From: Neocallimastix lanati (nom. inval.)
Lineage: Eukaryota > Neocallimastigomycota > Neocallimastigomycetes > Neocallimastigales > Neocallimastigaceae
Direction of reading: 5' to 3'
Length of the DNA: 64,000 nucleotides
Assembly (NCBI GenBank): GCA_016946835.1
Contig: JACVTC010000077.1
Location: 851,983 to 915,982, forward strand
In this document: positions 56,956 through 64,000 of the stretch, one piece after another
Position numbering within the stretch: the first letter of the stretch is position 1
Layout of the letters: each line of letters starts with the position of its first letter
Notes under the pieces: model-generated
What the model was told of the DNA's origin: nothing
The model's input: the letters and a program-made list of their open reading frames with translations, nothing else
Database searches by the model: none
Position numbers and translations under genes: made by a program

Positions 56956-57124
56956 TTTGTTTAAATATTTCTTGTTGTATATTAATGAGGTGATTAAATA
57001 AGAATAAATTTGGAAATACAACTTTAAAAATATAATTTAATAGGTAATTTAATATCGAATCAATTTTTAAAACAATATATTTTAGTAACTTTTGAAAATA
57101 ATAATTTTATTTGCTTTCTTTAGT

Positions 57125-57285
57125 AGATATAAGCTCGAAATCCTTATCGACAACTTAGTAGAAATTATAAAGCACGAGGTTCTTTTCGACTACTTTATTA
57201 AGAATAATTTTTAAGTTCGAAATCTTTATCGACAACTTAATAGAATATTTTTCAAGCTCGAAATCTTTATCGACCACTTGAATTT
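57125..57285 (-). promoter_or_regulatory. Four tandem stem-loops upstream of H gag
   Basis: On the minus strand four repeats spaced about 40-50 nt each form AAG(T/C)..TCGA, an 8-nt loop (TAAAGATT type), TCGA..(A/G)CTT. The first has an extra C-G pair (CAAG/CTTG). The third has TCGA/CTCG with loop AAAGAACC. They lie between the leader and the gag ATG, at the place where J has its own four. Confidence 0.7.
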
Positions 57286-57439
57286 TGTAATTTAGTATAT
57301 TTGTAGTAATAAATTTAGAAGCAAAGTTTTATTTATTATTTTCACCTTTCAAAAATTTTTCTTTTTAAACGATAAATATTGTATTGTTATAGCTAATAAA
57401 ATTATTAATTAATTATAATTATTAAACACAAAAAATAAT

Positions 57440-57610
57440 CTTTATTGTCGTACAATCTGATAGTACACACTGTCTGACGTGCAGCTTACCTAATGGTGTC
57501 ATGCCACGCGTGTGCCACGATTACTATATTCAATATAAAATATAGCAGTTCAGAGCCCACTAGCCCAATTACTATGTAGGATAAACTTAATCCGATAATC
57601 TATGTACGGA
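57440..57610 (-). ncRNA. Conserved leader RNA domain of H, homologous to J domain 1
   Basis: It is conserved with J 17610-17775. The hairpin CTATATT..AATATAG (plus strand 57524-57544) covaries with CTGTATT..AATACAG of J. Blocks GCGTGGCATGAC and GCTGCACGTCAGACAG are nearly identical. It is GC-richer than its surroundings and untranslated. Confidence 0.6.
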
Positions 57611-58284
57611 ATAAAAAAAAATTTTAAAAGTATTCAATAATATTTTTATTAACTAATAAAAATTAACTAAAAACACAATATTTTCAAAGTAAATTAAGAT
57701 TCTATTACAGGAATTATATAACAAATAAAGTACCAGTAATAAAAAAAAAATAAAAAAAAATTTAAATGGCGAAGTTAGCCAAAGTCTGATACTTTATATA
57801 ATAAAGTGCCTTATAACTAGCACAAAGAAAAATAAAAAAAATATAAAAAAAAAACAATCTTACGCCTTCGGTGACGTAAGCTCCTTATTCGCCAGTGCTT
57901 GGAAAGTACCCGCACCTTCGTGTGTTGAAACGTTGAAGGCTGAACTATTATTACCGGGTCGGTAACCAAATACCTTCGTCTACTTTCCAATTAATTCCCA
58001 AAATAACTATTATCCAATAACCTACTATGAATAATAGATATTTTGTTGTTTTCTGGAAATACACTGTATATGAGCTCTATCCGCTCCTTGTTATAATTTA
58101 CAATCTTTTTTTTTAGAATCTTAATTTTACTTATTAAAAAAAAATTTTTTTTTTTTTTTTTTTATATATATATCAAACAAGCGCCATAGGTTAATCAAAG
58201 GATTAACGACTTACTTGTTTATCAATATAAAATAAAAAAAAATTAAAAAAAATCTATGTTATTTACTATTATTTCTATTTAATT
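57611..58284 (-). other. Rest of the H leader
   Basis: This is untranslated. A GC-richer stretch at 57860-57975 includes a hairpin CTTACG..CGTAAG (minus strand, near 57860-57882). The remainder is A/T-run rich. Confidence 0.6.
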
Positions 58285-58301
58285 CCCCGATATCTCCACC
58301 A
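58285..58301 (-). promoter_or_regulatory. Primer-binding site of H
   Basis: The minus strand reads TGGTGGAGATATCGGGG, 6 nt inside the 5' LTR boundary. It is identical to J. Confidence 0.78.
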
Positions 58302-58307
58302 TATAAA

Positions 58308-58598
58308 TGTTAAGGTTTTAGAGAATTAAATAAAAATAAAGTAAAGAAACACAAATTTTATTTTTTTATTTATTATTTTTATTTATAAATTTATTTGATG
58401 ATTTTTAAAAATTGGTAGCAAAATTTACAACTATTTATACTTTTTTTCAAGGCATAAAAGTTGTTCTTGCCACTAAATTACATTTTATTTATTTTTTTTT
58501 TTTTTAAAAAAAACTACTAAATTTAAATTGAATTTTATAATCAGATATATAAAATTTAATTATAACAATATAAATAAAATACATTTATAATATTAATA

Positions 58599-58640
<42 letters not shown>

Positions 58641-59115
58641 CTAAAATATTACTAATAAGAATTTATTTAATTGGCTATAATTTTTATTACAATCTGTTAA
58701 AATATTCAAATAAAAATAAAAATACTATTCTAATATAAAGGTTTTTAATAAAATAAAATATTTTTCAATATAAAATAAAACATTTCGATATAAAATTTTA
58801 TAATAAAAGTTAAAATATAATATATAAATTTTTAATCATCAATATATAAAAATATTATTAATACAAAATTTCATTAAAAAAAAAAAAAATAAGACTTATT
58901 ATTAATATTGCTAATATAAGTTTTAAATATATAAAAATATTACTATTAATATAAGATTTAATATAAAAATATAAAGTTTAATATAATTTTTGATTTAATT
59001 TTTGATCTTTGGATTTAAAAATTTATTAAAGTACAAAAATAATAATGTACACATAATGTATTAGAAATAAATGGTAGATTTAATTAAGAATGCATTATTT
59101 AGTACATTCTTATCA
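58308..59115 (-). repeat. H 5' LTR
   Basis: It is 808 bp. The TATA box on the minus strand reads AAGTATAAATAGTTG near 58435. It is the same family as solo LTR H1. Confidence 0.93.
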
Positions 59116-59119
59116 TTCA

Positions 59120-59718
59120 TGACAAATGTTGATTATTATCTTAATTTAGAATTTACTTCTAAAAGTGATAATAATTTGTCAATTAAAAAGGTAGTTATTA
59201 ACACAAAAATGTTAATTAAAACACTTTTATTATTTTGAATATTTATATTCTTAATAAAAAGTATTTAAAATAAATGAGAATAAAAGAAAATAATTTATTA
59301 AAACTTAAATTTTGAATTTTTAATTCTTGAATTCTGATTTTTTATTTTTAAAGAAATATTTACATGTTTTTATATTTTTCTTTTAAGTTTAAATTATTTA
59401 AAATAAAACTATATAATTATTTTAAGTAAACACTTTTAAGATAAAATAAACAATTTTGTTATTATTAATAAGTTTCTTTTTAATTAATATTAATATCAAT
59501 TTAAACTGAGATTTAATTTAAAATCGTTAAAGTAAAATAAAAGAATAATTTAATATAAAATACATTGTTCTTTAAATTAAAATAATATTTATTTAATAAT
59601 TTTAAATCTTTTAATTTATTTTTATTAAAATATTATTTTATAATTATCAATAACTAATTAAGAGGGTTATTATTCCATTTTATTGATTTTTCTTAATTTA
59701 TAATTTGGTTATTTATCA
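59120..59718 (-). repeat. T 3' LTR (D family)
   Basis: Reading right to left it begins TGATAAATAACC next to the polypurine-like gatggtggaggaat, and ends CATTTGTCA. Blocks near the left end (ATTATCTTAATTT, AAAAGTGATAAT) match D2. A TATA-like box lies near 59370 on the minus strand. Confidence 0.65.
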
Positions 59719-62700
59719 ATTCCTCCACCATCAGATTGAACTTCGTCTCTTGAAGTTGTAATATTTTCTTCTCTTATTGTATATGGATAAACATTTTTAA
59801 TATGTACGTTTCTTGCAAGTAATTTTCCAGTTTGTGGGTCTTCTAATACTACTGTGTTGAATTTTGGTTCTTTTACAACTCTAAATGGTCCGTAAAAGTA
59901 AGGGTCTAACTTTGTTCTGTTAATTAATCTTATCATCACATAGTCTCCAATTTTGTATTGTTTCTTTAAGGCTTTATTGAAACCTATTCTGTGTTCCCAA
60001 TATTTATTAGCATATTCTGAATATCCTATTGCTTCTTTTACCCATTTGTAATGTCTTAAAAATCTTCGAAAATTAAATTCGTCTTCTGTTTCTCCTTCTT
60101 CTTGGTGAATATCCGGAAACATGATTTCCATTGGCCAAGTATCCCTTCTTCCATATAATAGTTCAAAACTGCTGAATTTAGTTTTTGAACTTTTTGTTGT
60201 TCTAAGTGCCCATAAGACTGATGGAAGACATTCGTCCCATTCCTGTTCTTCCGTTATTAATAATCGTAATATTTTTCCAATCTCTCTATTTCTGTTTTCT
60301 ATCATTCCATTTGATTGTGGATGGTGTGGTGCAGTAAAATGTACCCATGATCCATATAAATCGATCATCATTTTTGTAATATCCGAAATGAATGAGGATC
60401 CATTATCTGTTATGATTATTTCTAGTGGTCCATGTCTTGCTATTACTTCTGTTAAAAATTTAATTACCTGTTCTGATTTAATATCTGGTATAGCTTTGGC
60501 TTCTGGCCATTTAGTAAAGTAATCAACTAAAGTAATTATATATTTATTACCTTGTTTTGTGGCTGGTAACGGTCCGATAATATCTAGTCCTACTCTGGTA
60601 AAAGGTTTTTCAATTGGTGTAATATGATCTTCTGTATTTTGTGGTAGTGATTTGGGTCTAAATAGTTGACACTTGTGGCATGATCGAACCCACATTCTAA
60701 CATCATTCCATATTCCAGGCCAGTAGTATGATTCTAAAATTCTTAAAGTAGTCTTTTCAGCACCTTCATGGCCGACGTTATGAGCTCTATCAATAATATC
60801 TTTCTTATCTTCATCTCTATAAATGACTTTTAAATATAAATCGTTTTTTTTATAATATAAAGTGTTATCTATTATTTGATAATTTTTGCTAAAATATTTT
60901 CTTATACCTTCTGGTAAGTCTAAATCTCTTGGGTTGATATCACTTAAAATAGCATTAATACAATTTGTAACACTTTCATTTTGTTTTGATGGTAATCTAG
61001 ATAAAGCATCTGCGAATATATTAGACTTTCCTTTTTCGTATATTAATTTTATTTTATATTTATTAAATTCTTCTATCCATCTAAAATGTCTATTTTTGGT
61101 TGGTATGCTATTTTCAAAAAAACCTAAAAGTGGTTTATGGTCAGTAATTACTGTTGTTATTTGTTTATTACTTACAATATATTCGCGGAATTTCTTTAAA
61201 CTATAAATAACTGCTAAGCCTTCCAGATCGGTTATAGAGTAATTTTCTTCTGCAGGCTTTAAGGATCTGCTAACACAATAAATTGGATGTTCCAATTTAT
61301 CTTCCTCCCGTTGCAAGAGTACACCCCCGATTCCTTTGATAGAAGCATCTGTTCTAATAATGAATGGCCTATTGAAATCAACAAAGGCAAGTATTGGATC
61401 TTTCAAGAGACAATTTCTTAAGTCTTCAAATGCTAAGGTACAATCATTATTCCAATTGTAATTATTATTTTTCTTTAAAAGTTTGAATAGTGGACTAGCT
61501 CTAATAGAAAAGTTTTTTATAAATTTTCTGTAATAACTTACCAAACCAAGAAATGATCTTAATTGAGAAATATTCTTTGGGTTTTCCCATAAGGCAATAC
61601 TTTGGACTTTTGATGGTGCAGTTTTTAATCCATCAGCTGTTAGTACATGTCCTAAAACTTCGACTTTTTCTTTAAAAAATTGACACTTTGTAAATTTATT
61701 GATAAATTATATTTTGAGAATATATCGAATACTAATTTTAAGTGATTTATGTGCTCTTTTAAATTCTTAGAATAAACCACGATATCGTCAATATAGACAA
61801 ATAAGCATTCACCTATTAATGGTAGCAATATCCGATTCATTTCTCGTTGGAATGTCGCTGGCGCATTTGTGAGTCCAAAAGGCATTACTAAAAAATTGTA
61901 ATTTCCAAATTTTGTGGTGAACGATGTTTTCTCGATATCTTTCTTATTCATTGGTATTTGGTGGTAACCAGAAAATAAATCCAATGCGGAAAATATTTTT
62001 GCACCCTTTACTGATGTTACTAATTCGTCAATGAGAGGCAAGGCATCAGAATCTTTTATTGTAATATTATTCAGTTTTCTATAATCAATACACATTCTCC
62101 ATTTTCCATTTTTCTTTTGAACAAGTAATACTAGGAATGCCCATGGTGAATGGGAAGGTTCTATTAGTCCTTTGTTTAATAATGATATTATTTCCTCCTT
62201 AAGAATATTTGAATGTTCCTTTGATAATTTGTACGGTTTTAATTTTATTGGTACATTGGTAGTTGTTATTATATTATGAGGATGCAAATTTGCAGTTGTT
62301 AATTGAGAAAGAGAAGTTGCCATACACTTTTGATTATTTAATATTAAAATTTTAAATTCTTCCTTTATTTCAATTGGTACTTCGTTAATTATTTCGTTAA
62401 GAGTATTCATAAATTCATTTTCTTCTTCGTTTGAAATAATAATTGAATTAATTAAAGGTATGTCCTGTTTACTATTAATAATTTCGCTAACTTTAATTAA
62501 ACCTTTATCAGTCTTCTTGTAAATAAAATCATCATCTGGGTCAATTAATAATCTATATTTCTTTTGTATACTTCTTCCTATAATTAAATCATAATAATTA
62601 TTTGTATAGTCTATAATATAAAATTTTTCATTAATAGTTAAATTTTCACTTATTTTTAATTTTATAGTTGTATAATATTGAGTTGGTATTAATGTTCCGT

Positions 62701-63685
62701 CAGCTAGAGCAATGGTAATTGTTTCGTCAGTTTTTACTATGTTATTTAATTCAGTTTTATTAAAACTTTCTAAGGTAATTATATTAATATTTGCACCAGT
62801 ATCAAATAATACTTTAAAAGGTTGGTTATTTATTTCCCCAATGATAATCGGTATATTAAAATTCGCTATTGAACATAAAATTCTTTCTACTCTTGGCTTT
62901 AGACCCTGTTCCAATTCTTTTCTTATTGCTGGACTTGCTGCTAATAGCTGTGCTAAATTAATTTTTGGATAGATTGATTTGATTTCTTCAATAATATTAA
63001 ACTTTTGTTCTTTATCTAATAATTTTATTTCAGTCATATTCCTTTTAGTAATAAATTTTGTTGGCTTATTTTCATTATAATTATCTTTATCTAAATCAAT
63101 TACATTATTTGTTTTTATTTCATTTTTATTTTTATAATTTTCATTATCTTTATTACTATTATCATTTTTATTATCATCATTATTCTTATTATCATAATTA
63201 TTTTTATTATTTTTATTATTTTTATTATTTGTATTATTTGTATTATTTGTATTATTATCATTATTATTACTAATTCCATTACTGTCATTATTATTAATAA
63301 TACCATCATAACTATGATTATTATTAAGATTTATACTTTCCTCAAGATTATTTTTGTTTTCTATTTCTTGATTATTATTAGTTTCGTTATTTTCATTCTG
63401 GTTGGAGTATGTATTCTTCTTCATTATCATCTATATCCATGGCTCTTCTTCTTTTGTCTCTAATTTCTCTTTTTTGTTGTTTTACTATTTTAATTTTGGG
63501 TTGGTTTAATATTGAAGGTTTAATAATTGATTTATTTGATAATTTTATTTTGTTTTTATTCAATTGATTTGAAGTTGTAATCTTTTTTTTTTGTGCGGCA
63601 TTAATTGTGTATATGTTATTGTTATTATTGGAATTTATTGTATTTGCAATTTTATTTATATTGGGAGATTGCGTACTCCCATTAT
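59709..63685 (-). pseudogene. Pol of T: protease-RT-RNase H-integrase with at least two frameshifts
   Basis: After the frameshift signal the -1 frame runs to about 63410, where a one-base shift moves to the frame of 63430-61652. That frame encodes an Asn-rich linker, protease with canonical DTGA (VLFDTGANI) and RT to YIDD and the thumb. A one-base deletion near 61693 shifts to the frame of the remaining part: GLVSYYRKF, RNase H (RTDAS), integrase zinc finger (HNVGHEG..CHKCQ), core (VGLDIIGPLP, ITDNGSSF, SNGMIENRN) and GPF module. The stop codon lies inside the 3' LTR, because the polypurine tract is translated as Gly-Gly-Gly. Confidence 0.88.
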
Positions 63686-63695
63686 TTATTTTAAA
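63662..63695 (-). promoter_or_regulatory. -1 ribosomal frameshift signal of T
   Basis: On the minus strand TTTAAAA (63695-63689) is in phase T-TTA-AAA, then the TAA stop within a 7-nt spacer, then TGGGAG, loop TACGCAAT, CTCCCA (63681-63662). Confidence 0.82.
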
Positions 63696-64000
63696 CGTTC
63701 ATCATTTTGTTCAGATTCTGGGCAGTCAACTTCATTATGTCCGATCCTCATACAATTTACGCAAAAATTAATTTTTAAGTCTGAGAGCTTTTGTGTTATT
63801 TCTTTTATTTCTTCATCATTTATGCTTTGTTTTGCATTATTTCTATTATTATTAGTATTTTTATTTAATTGTTCTTTATATTGATAATAATTATTGTACT
63901 TATTATTGTAGTTACTATTATAGGATTTATTATTATAAAAATTTTTATTTTGATATCCATACGTTGAACTATTAGCGTTATTATTATTTCCTTCCTTATT
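63686..64000 (-). CDS. gag: Gag of T, C-terminal end only
   Basis: The frame enters from the right edge. An Asn/Tyr-rich linker leads to a CCHC knuckle (CVNCMRIGHNEVDC, near 63712-63756) and a short acidic tail ending at TAA 63686-63688. The stop immediately follows the slippery heptamer. The capsid part lies outside the window. Confidence 0.85.
   Translation of the reverse strand, partial: NKEGNNNNANSSTYGYQNKNFYNNKSYNSNYNNKYNNYYQYKEQLNKNTNNNRNNAKQSINDEEIKEITQKLSDLKINFCVNCMRIGHNEVDCPESEQNDERLK

Larger units (their letters stand above)
51221..59115 (-). mobile_element. Element H: complete, apparently intact Ty3/gypsy element with TTCA target duplication
   Basis: It is 7895 bp. The LTRs (right 58308-59115 is 5', left 51221-52027 is 3') start TGATAAGAATGTAC, end CCTTAACA, and differ at few positions. 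PBS, structured leader, intact gag, -1 frameshift signal, intact pol and a polypurine tract (gtcggggcatct, plus strand 52028-52040) are all present. TTCA is duplicated at 51217-51220 and 59116-59119. It is the best candidate for a currently active element, and it is inserted exactly between S and the LTR end of T. Confidence 0.95.
59120..64000 (-). mobile_element. Element T: degraded Ty3/gypsy element running off the right edge
   Basis: It has a D-family 3' LTR (59120-59718), pol in three frames, a frameshift signal and the 3' end of gag. The left LTR edge directly abuts the TTCA duplication of H. The 5' half lies outside the window. Confidence 0.85.

Noticed and set aside
63058..63309. Tyr-rich and Ile-rich ORFs opposite T pol
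   Set aside because: They are antisense or off-frame readings of the Asn-rich linker of T pol.

Overview
This window looks like an extremely AT-rich eukaryotic (nuclear) genome. It has long A/T homopolymers, Asn-rich proteins, no bacterial signals, and no host gene that I can recognise. Fungal Ty3/gypsy elements, including a chromodomain-carrying chromovirus, combined with this base composition would fit an anaerobic gut fungus (Neocallimastigomycota). That is an inference; other AT-rich protists or fungi are not excluded.

Almost every base belongs to LTR retrotransposons. I use arbitrary family letters. From left to right: R (end of an H-like pol plus its 3' LTR, 1-3166); A1 (gag-only element, 3171-6488); V solo LTR with nested L (6493-7710); B (gag-only element, 7715-10646); solo LTRs C, D, E and F (10651-14180); H1 solo LTR carrying U, which carries M (14185-16692); J (LTR, leader, truncated gag, 16698-20376); I (complete gag-pol, but its 5' LTR holds M, which holds L, 20381-29450); D' LTR (29454-30502); A3 (gag fused in frame to integrase, 30508-31889); K (minus-strand chromovirus with U as probable 3' LTR, about 31888-38955); solo LTRs P, J2, O, D2, C2 and N (38956-43627); S (degraded) containing M2, which contains Q (43631-51220); H (complete minus-strand element with 4-bp TSD, 51221-59115); and T (minus-strand, degraded, runs off the right end, 59120-64000).

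H and I have intact gag and pol. In both, gag and pol are linked by a textbook -1 frameshift signal: UUUAAAC, a 7-nt spacer, and a TGGGAG/CTCCCA stem with an 8-nt loop. Variants of the same signal are present in Q, S and T. A and B encode only Gag but share the primer-binding site and the hairpin-polypurine module of I, so they look like non-autonomous passengers of an I-like element.

The most unusual feature is the layout. Elements of different families abut end to end, CA to TG, with only 3-5 A/T bases between them. Insertion seems to be directed to, or selected at, the edge of an existing LTR. The leaders of H, J and K carry GC-richer, covarying RNA stem-loops that are conserved between elements with different LTRs.
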